DNA of 35,328 nt from assembly GCA_015258265.1 (NCBI GenBank), contig JABZIP010000012.1, positions 1-35,328 of the forward strand. Direction: 5' to 3'. The position numbers were made by a program, and so were the translations under genes. Of this stretch, positions 21,667 to 29,416 are shown in pieces (within the stretch, counting starts at the first letter, position 1; each line of letters starts with the position of its first letter). Source of the DNA: Clostridiales bacterium (GTDB lineage: Bacteria; Bacillota; Clostridia; Peptostreptococcales; Anaerovoracaceae). The notes under the pieces are model-generated. The model was not told the DNA's origin, did no database searches, and saw only the letters and a program-made list of their open reading frames with translations.

Positions 21667-24192
21667 TTGAAAACAACTAACTTTGTGCGATTTATCATAA
21701 TTACATTGGTACTACTGATATCTGTTACCTCTTGCGTTTTTGCAGAACACATGGACAATCTTAATCCCGATAAATTTGAACTTGTAAATCCCGCCACAAA
21801 AAATGTGATTCGAGAGAAAAAAGTATCTAGTGGTAAGGTTGTAAAAGTCGGCTGGTTTTTCGGTGACGGTATTCACCAGCTGGATCCGGACGGAACTCTT
21901 TCCGGATATGACTACGAGTGGCTTCAAGCAATTGCACAGTATAACAACTGGACATATGAATACCACTTCGGTTCTTTTGCAGAATGTTATAGATGGCTGC
22001 GCGACGGCGAAATTGACCTTATGGGCATGATAAACAAAACACCCGAAAGAGAATCTTTGTTTGATTTTTCTAGAGTAAATGTTGGTATCGAACAGTGCTG
22101 TATCTACACCAATAACGACAACTCACGATTCGAATACGAAGATTTTTACCATTTCGACGATATGGTTATCGGCATTGAAGACGGAACTGTCCAAGGAGAA
22201 ATGCTCCGACTATACGCTGAAGCCAACCACTTCAATTACACCACGAAGGTATATCCTAATTTGGATGATGCCAGAGTCGCTCTGCTTGATCGCAAAATAG
22301 ATGCGCTTCTTGCGAGCAATACCGATGTTATACGCGGTTTCAAAACCATTGCGCGATTCAACCCTATTCCGTTTTACTTTGCGACAACCAAAGGCAACCA
22401 TGAAGTTTTGGCGGGTGTAAATTCTGCAATGGACAAAATTATGATCTACAACCCTAATTTCAATAATTTCTTATATTCCAAGTATTTTGATCAATCCAGT
22501 TCGGAAAAAATCGTTTTTTCCAGTAAAGAGCTGGAGTATATCAAGAAAAATCCGAAAATTTTAGTTTTAATAGATCCGATTTGGTATCCGCTTGAATCTT
22601 ATAGCGGCGTTTCGCACAAGTTTGACGGAATTATTCCGAATATTTTGGATAAGATTTCCAAAAGAAGCGGGCTCAATTTTACATTTGTAAAAAGCCAATC
22701 AAGTGTGGATGCGCTTGAAAAGATTTCTTCCGATTCTGCGGTAAATACCATTACATCTATTTCATTTGATTATAAATGGGCAAATGAAAACAATGTAACT
22801 ATCACCCAGCCGATACTTACAACTTCAATACAGATGGTTCGAAACAATCACAAAAAATTTGCTACCGTCGCTTTGGTACGCCGTGATTATATATCCAATA
22901 TGGTAAAGCTCAAGTATCCTAATCTTAAGCCTATCTATTACGAAAATATGCTTAGTTGTATAAATGCGGTCAAAAATGGCAAAGCCGATGTTACTTTTAT
23001 GAACAACCTTGAAGCCGAATACTACATATCATTACAAAAGTACAACGAATTGCAATTTAGTAATATCAATGCGTTTAATCAAAATATATGCCTTGGAATA
23101 TCCAAAGAAGCAAATCCGCTACTGCTTTCGATAATTTCAAAATGTATACAGGATATACCTGCGTCAACCATACAAGACATAATGCTCAGAAATGTTTATG
23201 TGTCAAATAACGTTTCGCTTTCTGAATTTATACGAACTCATACAACCGGGGTTGTCATTTTTATAGTTATAACATTTTTGGTTTTACTTGCTTGGATGTA
23301 CTTGATTTTTAGAACAAGAATGCGAGCTTCGAGTTTAATCGCACTTGAAAACAAGAAATTCAATCAACTGTCGGAAATAAGCAATGAGCATATATTTGAA
23401 TACGATTACAATACAGATGTCCTCAAATTTAAAAATGCCTCTACTCCAATGATTTTAAAAAATCCGTTTCCCGATTACAGCAAATACATACTCAATTCAG
23501 ATTCCGATTATGAAAACACACTTTATAGTTGCCTTGCCGATAAAGTTGACTCAATACGCGATATAAATTACGAATATACAAACGGAATAAAAAATTGGCT
23601 GCGTGTAACTACCAAAATAGTAAACGACGATGCCAACCATCCTGCATATGCAATCGGTAAATTGCAAAATGTTCAATCGGAACACGAGGAACTTGAACTG
23701 CTCATAGAACAAGCTACAACCGACAACTTGACGCATGTACTGAATTCCACCTCTTTCAAAAATAATGCAAAATCAAATATGCGCCAATATAGCTGCCTGA
23801 TACTTATGGATTTAGACCACTTTAAATCCATAAACGACCGCTACGGACACCTCAGCGGAGATTTCGTTTTGGTTGAATTTGCAAAAGTTTTAACAGCTGT
23901 CTTTGGTAACATCGGATTTCCGGGAAGAGTCGGCGGAGATGAGTTTGCGGTATTCATCCCGAATAAACTTACCGAAGATGAAATTGCTACGCTATGCAAA
24001 CGAACTTTAGAATCAGTAGAAAAAATACAATTCAAATTCAAAGGTGTTACCGTTTCTCCTGTTAAAACCAGTATAGGAGCAAGTATTTTACAAGACGGTC
24101 AAACCTTTGACGACCTTTACGAAATTGCAGATCAAATGCTTTACACAGTAAAAGAAAACGGCAGAAACGGATACAAAATTGACTACAAATAA
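21667..24192 (+). CDS. Diguanylate cyclase with two tandem periplasmic solute-binding (SBP_bac_3-like) domains
   Basis: Layout of 841 residues: signal sequence (about 1-27), first solute-binding domain (about 50-270, with KVGWFFGDGIHQLDPDG, GYDYEWLQAIA and DLMGMINKTPERE), second solute-binding domain (about 280-520, with ILVLIDPIWYPLES and FDGIIPNILDKIS), membrane helix (VVIFIVITFLVLLAWMYLIF), a PAS-like segment, and a GGDEF domain (DNLTHVLNSTSF, LMDLDHFKSINDRYGH, GRVGGDEFAVF at about 756). The active motif is intact. No RxxD inhibitory site precedes it, so product feedback is probably absent. The signal sequence has both a lipobox-like VTSC and an AxA-like VFA end. The start is taken as TTG at 21667 because AAGGAGG sits five bases before it; the ATG at 21646 has none. 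Confidence 0.92.
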   Translation: MKTTNFVRFIIITLVLLISVTSCVFAEHMDNLNPDKFELVNPATKNVIREKKVSSGKVVKVGWFFGDGIHQLDPDGTLSGYDYEWLQAIAQYNNWTYEYHFGSFAECYRWLRDGEIDLMGMINKTPERESLFDFSRVNVGIEQCCIYTNNDNSRFEYEDFYHFDDMVIGIEDGTVQGEMLRLYAEANHFNYTTKVYPNLDDARVALLDRKIDALLASNTDVIRGFKTIARFNPIPFYFATTKGNHEVLAGVNSAMDKIMIYNPNFNNFLYSKYFDQSSSEKIVFSSKELEYIKKNPKILVLIDPIWYPLESYSGVSHKFDGIIPNILDKISKRSGLNFTFVKSQSSVDALEKISSDSAVNTITSISFDYKWANENNVTITQPILTTSIQMVRNNHKKFATVALVRRDYISNMVKLKYPNLKPIYYENMLSCINAVKNGKADVTFMNNLEAEYYISLQKYNELQFSNINAFNQNICLGISKEANPLLLSIISKCIQDIPASTIQDIMLRNVYVSNNVSLSEFIRTHTTGVVIFIVITFLVLLAWMYLIFRTRMRASSLIALENKKFNQLSEISNEHIFEYDYNTDVLKFKNASTPMILKNPFPDYSKYILNSDSDYENTLYSCLADKVDSIRDINYEYTNGIKNWLRVTTKIVNDDANHPAYAIGKLQNVQSEHEELELLIEQATTDNLTHVLNSTSFKNNAKSNMRQYSCLILMDLDHFKSINDRYGHLSGDFVLVEFAKVLTAVFGNIGFPGRVGGDEFAVFIPNKLTEDEIATLCKRTLESVEKIQFKFKGVTVSPVKTSIGASILQDGQTFDDLYEIADQMLYTVKENGRNGYKIDYK

Positions 24193-24213
24193 AAAAGACG
24201 ATTTTAAATCGCC
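24191..24213 (-). terminator. Terminator of the Xaa-Pro peptidase gene
   Basis: Read on the minus strand, GGCGATT (24213-24207) pairs with AATCGTC (24203-24197), with one wobble and a three-base loop, and runs into six Ts. On the plus strand the stem is shorter and the T tail is poor, so it mainly serves the gene ending at 24227. Confidence 0.65.
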
Positions 24214-24226
24214 TTTATACTCTGCT

Positions 24227-25291
24227 TCAAAGTGTGATCAATTCTTTTGGTGAATTGGTCACATTTTTTATGCCTGTTCTGGTTAAAAATACCAAGTCTT
24301 CAATTCTTACACCGAATTTATTCGGCAAGTATACTCCCGGTTCTATTGTTACCGTCATATTTTCCTGCAATATGTGGCTTCCTCGAAAACTGAGGTATGG
24401 ATCTTCGTGAATTTCCAGACCTACGCCGTGTCCGAGGCCATGTCCGAAATACTCTCCGTATCCATATTTTACAATTATATCTCGTGCGAGTGCATCTCCC
24501 TCTTTTACATGCATTCCCGCTTTCAACTTATCGCAAGCGTTCAGCTGAGCTTCCAGCACTACATTGTACACATCTCGCATCTCACTTGAAATATCTCCAA
24601 TGGCAAGCGTCCTTGTCATATCGCTACAATATCCCTTATACTTGCATCCGAAGTCCAATGTGAGCAGCTCTCCGTTTTCAACCACCTTGCTACTTGGAAC
24701 TCCATGGGGCTTCGACGAATTTATACCCGATACCGCAATAGTGGCAAACGACAAGCCGTCTGCGCCATGCAGTTTCATATAATATTCAAGCTCGGCTGCA
24801 ATTCTTTTTTCCGTGATTCCGGGTTCTATAAATCCCAAAATATCAGAAAATGCGGCATCGCCTATAGCTTCCGCCTGCGCTATTATCTCAAGCTCTTCTA
24901 TTTCCTTTGTGAGTCGCAAATCCTCCATAATTCCTGTTGCTGAAATAAGGTCCTTTTCCGGTATTGCGCTTAAAAGCTCGCTGTACACGCTCAATGTCAT
25001 AGATGTGTCTTGAATACCCATTTTTTTCGGTTTGATTGCCTTAATATGGTCTATATAGTCAAATATCACTATAAGCTCAAATTCGGGCTCGAGTACGGAC
25101 ATTGCGGTTTCATATCTTGCATCTGTCAGTATGTACTTTTTGTCTGCGGTTATAAGTACCGCACAATCATCTCCTGAAAGTCCCGTCAAGTACGATACAT
25201 CCTCGCTTTTGGTGATAAGAAAATTTTCAATTCCATATTTGGGGAAGTAGTTCCTTACTTTATCGCTTCTTTTCAATATTCGTGGTTCCAT
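24227..25291 (-). CDS. Xaa-Pro aminopeptidase/dipeptidase, M24 family
   Basis: This cytoplasmic metallopeptidase of the pita-bread fold cleaves peptides next to proline. Seen: an N-terminal creatinase-like domain (about 1-125) and the M24 domain with all five expected metal ligands: Asp in LTLDFGC, Asp in YCSDMTRT, His in YFGHGLGHGVGLEIHE, Glu in TIEPGVYL and Glu in GVRIEDLVF. The 354 residues match Firmicute PepP/PepQ proteins. Aminopeptidase P and prolidase cannot be told apart here. The ATG has GGAGG six bases upstream, and its first 32 bases overlap the end of whiA, so the two genes are probably translated from one message. Confidence 0.92.
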   Translation of the reverse strand: MEPRILKRSDKVRNYFPKYGIENFLITKSEDVSYLTGLSGDDCAVLITADKKYILTDARYETAMSVLEPEFELIVIFDYIDHIKAIKPKKMGIQDTSMTLSVYSELLSAIPEKDLISATGIMEDLRLTKEIEELEIIAQAEAIGDAAFSDILGFIEPGITEKRIAAELEYYMKLHGADGLSFATIAVSGINSSKPHGVPSSKVVENGELLTLDFGCKYKGYCSDMTRTLAIGDISSEMRDVYNVVLEAQLNACDKLKAGMHVKEGDALARDIIVKYGYGEYFGHGLGHGVGLEIHEDPYLSFRGSHILQENMTVTIEPGVYLPNKFGVRIEDLVFLTRTGIKNVTNSPKELITL

Positions 25292-26243
25292 TGTATTCCT
25301 CCTTGTATTTTTCAGCCAATGCCTCGAGTTTCTTAAGCCTATGATTAACTCCGGATTTTTTTAACGGAATATCCAGTAAACTCCCCAGTTCAACAAGGCT
25401 TGCATATGGATTTTCCATGCGCACCGTTGCAACGCTTATCAATTTTTTATCTAGTTTTTCAAGCACGCCCTTTTCCATAAGAAGTCTAATCGCCTTTATT
25501 TGCTTTTCGGCTGCACTCACCGTTTTTTCCACATTTGCCGTATCGCAATTTCTCATTCGATTGCTTTTATTCTTTATTTGCTTTAACAAAATGACATCTT
25601 CCATTTTGAAAAGTTGCGCACTCACTCCCATTATTTTGAGCACATCTCCTATCTGATCCGCATCCTTCAAATAAACACCGTACCTCTTATTTCTGGTAAC
25701 GATTTTTGCGCTTATTGATGAAAAACCGTTTAAGAGTTTAGCCATATCCGCCGCTAATTTTGGGGTATTACAAAGGATTTCAAAATGATATCCTCTTTCC
25801 GGCTCGCTAATGGTACCCGATGCCAAAAATGCTCCGCGCAAATACGCCTTTCTGCAACATTTTGTCTTTATCAGTACATCGTAAATTCCGTCGCTTAGAG
25901 TATTGCTTCCTTCCTTTACCATTAGAATACCGATTTCCCTTAACACCTGCTCGCTGCCGTTTTCGCTTTTTATCGTAAGTTCGTAGCTGCTCGCTTTTTT
26001 TATACTTCGTCCCTCCGCTTCGGAAACCTGCGTTTCAACATCGAAATACTCTTTTATCAATGCCTTGTAATGGCGTAAAACCGCTAGGTTTTCTGTGTTC
26101 ATCACAACCTCAAATTTTCCGAGTCCCGCAAGTCTAATCGAGCCGCAAAACCGTATAAAACCTGCTATTTCAGCTAGCATACAGCACTTTTTCTCAGTAC
26201 TCAGTCTCGATAATTCATTTTTCGTATCCACAGAAAATGACAT
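25260..26243 (-). CDS. whiA: DNA-binding protein WhiA
   Basis: WhiA is a conserved Gram-positive protein combining a LAGLIDADG-like N-terminal fold with a C-terminal helix-turn-helix. It is linked to cell division and, in actinomycetes, sporulation. Seen: SFSVDTKNELSRL at the start, CCMLAEIAGFIRFCGSI, CCRKAYLRGAFLASGTISEPERGYHFEI (the fold signature), NCDTANVEKTVSAAEKQI, and the C-terminal ASLVELGSLLDIPLKKSGVNHRLKKLE. The frame opens at a TTG at 26273, but the ATG at 26243 with GGGTGA upstream gives the family N-terminus and 327 residues. In most Firmicutes whiA follows rapZ and yvcK. Here it follows kce and precedes a peptidase gene, so the usual cluster is broken up. Confidence 0.95.
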   Translation of the reverse strand: MSFSVDTKNELSRLSTEKKCCMLAEIAGFIRFCGSIRLAGLGKFEVVMNTENLAVLRHYKALIKEYFDVETQVSEAEGRSIKKASSYELTIKSENGSEQVLREIGILMVKEGSNTLSDGIYDVLIKTKCCRKAYLRGAFLASGTISEPERGYHFEILCNTPKLAADMAKLLNGFSSISAKIVTRNKRYGVYLKDADQIGDVLKIMGVSAQLFKMEDVILLKQIKNKSNRMRNCDTANVEKTVSAAEKQIKAIRLLMEKGVLEKLDKKLISVATVRMENPYASLVELGSLLDIPLKKSGVNHRLKKLEALAEKYKEEYNGTTNIEKKR

Positions 26244-26269
26244 AAATTCACCCGCTATTCCAAAGTTAA

Positions 26270-26298
26270 ACAAAGCCCCTTAATAAAAGAGGCTTTGT
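26270..26298 (-). terminator. Hairpin between kce and whiA
   Basis: ACAAAGCC (26270-26277) and GGCTTTGT (26291-26298) form an 8-bp perfect stem between the kce stop and the whiA start. The tail on the minus strand is only moderately T-rich, so it may attenuate rather than fully stop transcription into whiA. Confidence 0.5.
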
Positions 26299-26306
26299 AA
26301 ACTTAT

Positions 26307-27137
26307 TTATTTCTTCAAAGGCTTGATTCCCAGTATTTCTCTTGCCTCTGCAGGAGTTGCAATTTCTCTTCCGAGCAATTTTGCAAGCTCAACTACTTTC
26401 TTTACCATTTGACCGTTGTTCTCAGCTAAAACACCTTTTTCCATATATAGGTTGTCTTCAAATCCGACTCTTACATGTCCGCCAAGTGATATTGTTGCCG
26501 CTGCAATATGCCAAGCATTCTTACCAAGTCCTGTCGCAGTCCATGTTGAACCTGCAGGCAAACTTTCTGACATGAACAACAAGTCTCTGATAGTAGCTGT
26601 CATTTGTACTCCAAGTACGAAATCAAAATGTAGCGGATGATTCAAAAGTCCTTTTTTATCAGCCTTGAGTGCTGTATCTATCATACCCTTGTCGAATACT
26701 TCGAGCTCAGGCTTAATGCCTTTTTCCTGCATTATCTTTGCAAAATTAAATATTGTATTGTCTGTATTTACAAATATCTCATCGCCGCCGAAGTTGCAAG
26801 TTCCGCAGTCCAAAGTTGCAAATTCCGGAGTTGGCACTATGTCTGTAGACTGCAATCTCTCAAGGTCAGTCATTCCTACCGCTCCGCCTGTCGATACCTG
26901 AATTATTGCATCCGGACATTCTTTTCTGATTGCATCAACGCAAACTTGGAATCTATCTTTGCTCTGAGTCGGAGTTCCGTCATCTTCTCTTACATGCAAG
27001 TGAATAACTGCCGCTCCCGCATCGTACGCAGATTTTGCTTCCCTAACAATTTCCTCAACTGTGTAAGGTACAGCAGGGTTCTGTGCTTTAGTTACTTCTG
27101 CTCCGCATATCGCCGCCGAGATAATCAATTTTTCCAT
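26307..27137 (-). CDS. kce: 3-keto-5-aminohexanoate cleavage enzyme (BKACE family)
   Basis: Kce converts 3-keto-5-aminohexanoate and acetyl-CoA to 3-aminobutyryl-CoA and acetoacetate in anaerobic lysine fermentation. Seen: CGAEVTKAQNPAVPYT at 11-26, zinc ligands in IHLHVRED (His46, His48), VSTGGAVGM, TLDCGTCNFGGDEIFVN, LEVFDKGMID, and the late GGHVRVGFEDNLY carrying the conserved Glu227. The TLDCGTCNFGG and HFDFVLGVQM stretches match what I recall of true Kce proteins rather than generic DUF849 members. The 276 residues are full length. The ATG has AGGAGGA upstream and a promoter with an extended -10 lies behind it. No other lysine-fermentation gene (kamA, kamD, kamE, kdd, kal) is in the window. 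Confidence 0.9.
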   Translation of the reverse strand: MEKLIISAAICGAEVTKAQNPAVPYTVEEIVREAKSAYDAGAAVIHLHVREDDGTPTQSKDRFQVCVDAIRKECPDAIIQVSTGGAVGMTDLERLQSTDIVPTPEFATLDCGTCNFGGDEIFVNTDNTIFNFAKIMQEKGIKPELEVFDKGMIDTALKADKKGLLNHPLHFDFVLGVQMTATIRDLLFMSESLPAGSTWTATGLGKNAWHIAAATISLGGHVRVGFEDNLYMEKGVLAENNGQMVKKVVELAKLLGREIATPAEAREILGIKPLKK

Positions 27138-27185
27138 TATAAAATTCCTCCTAAATATCTAACGGTATTCCCCGTATATACATAC

Positions 27186-27194
27186 AGTATACCA
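27186..27194 (-). promoter_or_regulatory. Extended -10 promoter of kce
   Basis: On the minus strand TGGTATACT (27194-27186) is an extended -10 element about 50 bases before the kce start. The -35 region is weak. Confidence 0.5.
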
Positions 27195-27240
27195 TTTTTT
27201 ATCAACAAAATCCAGCAAAAATGGAAATCTTCAAAATATT

Positions 27241-28314
27241 TTAATAAGCAAGCTCTTCACAATAATACTTTACTTCTACTTGCGACTTGTTTCCAAGTAC
27301 TTCGTCTACCAATGAGCTTCCCGAGTTTGGGAAAATGCTCAATTTCAATTTGGAAATATCGATTTTTCCGAATAAATGTGCCAAAAGACTGCTGTCCTTT
27401 TCATTCAAATCAATTACTTCCGCTCCGCCTATACGCTTGTCATCCTTCATAATTTGCTCCGCTTCCTCATATGAGCAAATTCCGTCTATGAGATTCACCT
27501 CTTTTGCCTGTTTCGCCGTATAGATTCTACCGTCAGCTATTTTCTTCACTTCGCTCATATCCATACCGCGTCCTTCTGCTACTATACCTGCAAACTGCTC
27601 GTACGCTTCATCCACCAATGACTGGAATATCGCACGCTGTTCATCGGTCATCGGTTGCATATTATTACCCATAGCTTTGTTCGGTCCTGATGTGATAGTA
27701 TTCACTTTTACACCATATTGATTCAAAAGTCCCGAAAAATCCATCATATTTCCAAGAGTTACGCCTATCGATCCTGTCCATGTATTGCGATTTGCCAAAA
27801 TCTTATCGCACGGAGCCGCTATATAATAACCTCCCGAAGCCGCTATATGCCCCATAACAGCATATACAGGGCGCTTAGTCTTTTTCTGATATTCTTTTAT
27901 TTTCAAATAAAGTTCATCCGTTTCATAAACAGAACCCCCCGGAGTATTTATATATAAAAGCAATCCCTTATTTGATTCTTCGTCTATCAATTCATCAATA
28001 GTCTTAATCGTCCAATCGTGATCGTAGCCTTCATCGCTGCTAAAAAGTCCGGTGGATTGGGTGTTTGCCGCAATCGTTCCTTCCACATTTATCTTGGCGA
28101 TAAAATCATCCGCCGGATAGCTGTTTCCACTGCTTTCTCCGCTATCGCTTCCGCCTGAAATCAAAAGCGCAATCACCACTATAACAGCCACAACTATACC
28201 AAATATCACTATCCCCGTGATGCTTTTCTTTTTTTTCGAGCCTTGCACAGCTCTTATATCGTATGTAGCGCCGTCTTGCCTGACAGCGTAAACAGTACGT
28301 TTTTCTTCATTCAT
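27241..28314 (-). CDS. sppA: Signal peptide peptidase SppA (S49 family)
   Basis: SppA is a membrane-bound serine protease that clears cleaved signal peptides and small membrane peptides. Seen: a basic cytoplasmic N-terminus, one transmembrane segment at about 33-53, then the S49 domain with YINTPGGSVYETDELY, the nucleophile in GHIAASGGYY (Ser160), TGSIGV and the lysine of the dyad in SGPNKAMG (Lys213). The 53-residue gap between Ser and Lys matches the short Gram-positive SppA form. The 357 residues are typical. The ATG has AAGGAAG before it. It lies 29 bases after asnA on the same strand, so it may share that transcript. Confidence 0.94.
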   Translation of the reverse strand: MNEEKRTVYAVRQDGATYDIRAVQGSKKKKSITGIVIFGIVVAVIVVIALLISGGSDSGESSGNSYPADDFIAKINVEGTIAANTQSTGLFSSDEGYDHDWTIKTIDELIDEESNKGLLLYINTPGGSVYETDELYLKIKEYQKKTKRPVYAVMGHIAASGGYYIAAPCDKILANRNTWTGSIGVTLGNMMDFSGLLNQYGVKVNTITSGPNKAMGNNMQPMTDEQRAIFQSLVDEAYEQFAGIVAEGRGMDMSEVKKIADGRIYTAKQAKEVNLIDGICSYEEAEQIMKDDKRIGGAEVIDLNEKDSSLLAHLFGKIDISKLKLSIFPNSGSSLVDEVLGNKSQVEVKYYCEELAY

Positions 28315-28343
28315 ATCTTTCTTCCTTTTTAATCCAATTTAAT

Positions 28344-29354
28344 CTACAATAGAAATATATTGTTTTCCTTGCACGTCTTAATCATATCGTCCTGCCATAC
28401 AGATACCTGTACCTCTCCTATATGTGCTTTCCTCAAGAAAAACATACATAGTCTGCTTTGTCCGATTCCGCCGCCTATAGAGTACGGTAATTTGCCTTCC
28501 AAGATTCCTTTATGAAATTCCAATTTAGCTCTATCTTCCGCTCCTGCAAGTGCAAGCTGTCTTCTCATCGCATCGGCATCGACTCTGATTCCCATAGACG
28601 ATATCTCAAAAGCCATTCCGAGCACTTCATTCCAAAGTATTATGTCTCCGTTAAGTTCCCAATCGTCGTAATCCGGTGCCCTGCCGTCGTGCTTCTCACC
28701 TGATTTCAGCTTTCCGCCTATATTTTTGATAAATACCGCTCTCTTTTCTTCCGCAATCAAATTTTCACGCTCTTTCGGTGTTTTGTCCGGCCATCTGTCT
28801 TCCAATTCCTGAGTTGTTACAAAAAATATCTCGTTCGGTATTTCCGTTTGCAATCCTCTATACAATCTGTTCACATAATCGCCTAAATTTTTAATTGCAT
28901 TATAGATGATAACAACTACCTCTTTCAGATACTCGTCCGTCCTCTGATCTTTGGAAATAGTCTTTTCCCAATCCCACTGATCCACATATATCGAATGTAT
29001 ATTATCCAGTTCTTCATCGCGCCTTATCGCATTCATATCGGTATAAATTCCATGTCCTACCGGTATGTTATACTTTCCGAGTGCCATTCTTTTCCATTTT
29101 GCCAGCGATTGAACTACCTCTACCGGCTGCTCGTTCATATCCTTTAATGTAAAACTAACCGTTCTTTCTACACCGCTCAAATTATCGTTTAAACCGCTTT
29201 GAGGTGTTACAAAAAGCGGTGCGGACACTCTGCGCAGGCTCAAACCATATGCAAGCTCTTGCTGGAAAAAATCCTTGATTTTCTTTATGGCGCGTTGACT
29301 TTCCATATAATCAATTACAGGTGTATAGTTTTCAGGTATTATCAGTTTAGACAT
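28344..29354 (-). CDS. asnA: Aspartate-ammonia ligase (asparagine synthetase A)
   Basis: AsnA makes asparagine from aspartate, ammonia and ATP; it is related to class II aminoacyl-tRNA synthetases. Seen: SLRRVSAPLFVTPQSGLNDNLSGVER near the N-terminus, WKRMALGKY, HGIYTDMNAIRRDE, YVDQWDWEK, DGRAPDYDDWELNGDI and the C-terminal GGGIGQSRLCMFFL motif. The 336 residues match the family. The ATG has AGGAGGAAGT in front, and a promoter lies at 29385-29413. Use of free ammonia fits an amino-acid-fermenting anaerobe. Confidence 0.97.
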   Translation of the reverse strand: MSKLIIPENYTPVIDYMESQRAIKKIKDFFQQELAYGLSLRRVSAPLFVTPQSGLNDNLSGVERTVSFTLKDMNEQPVEVVQSLAKWKRMALGKYNIPVGHGIYTDMNAIRRDEELDNIHSIYVDQWDWEKTISKDQRTDEYLKEVVVIIYNAIKNLGDYVNRLYRGLQTEIPNEIFFVTTQELEDRWPDKTPKERENLIAEEKRAVFIKNIGGKLKSGEKHDGRAPDYDDWELNGDIILWNEVLGMAFEISSMGIRVDADAMRRQLALAGAEDRAKLEFHKGILEGKLPYSIGGGIGQSRLCMFFLRKAHIGEVQVSVWQDDMIKTCKENNIFLL

Positions 29355-29384
29355 ACTTCCTCCTAATTTTGCGTTATAATAACA

Positions 29385-29413
29385 ATTATATAGGCTTTAG
29401 CGTCAAAAATCAA
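29385..29413 (-). promoter_or_regulatory. asnA promoter
   Basis: On the minus strand TTGATT (29413-29408) and TATAAT (29390-29385) are spaced by 17 bases, about 30 bases before the asnA start. The -35 sits almost on the stop of the upstream reductase gene. Confidence 0.75.
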
Positions 29414-29416
29414 GGT

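Noticed and set aside
26637..27452. Plus-strand open frame of 271 codons opposite kce and sppA
   Set aside because: It runs antisense across two genes and the kce promoter, and its translation has no recognisable motif.
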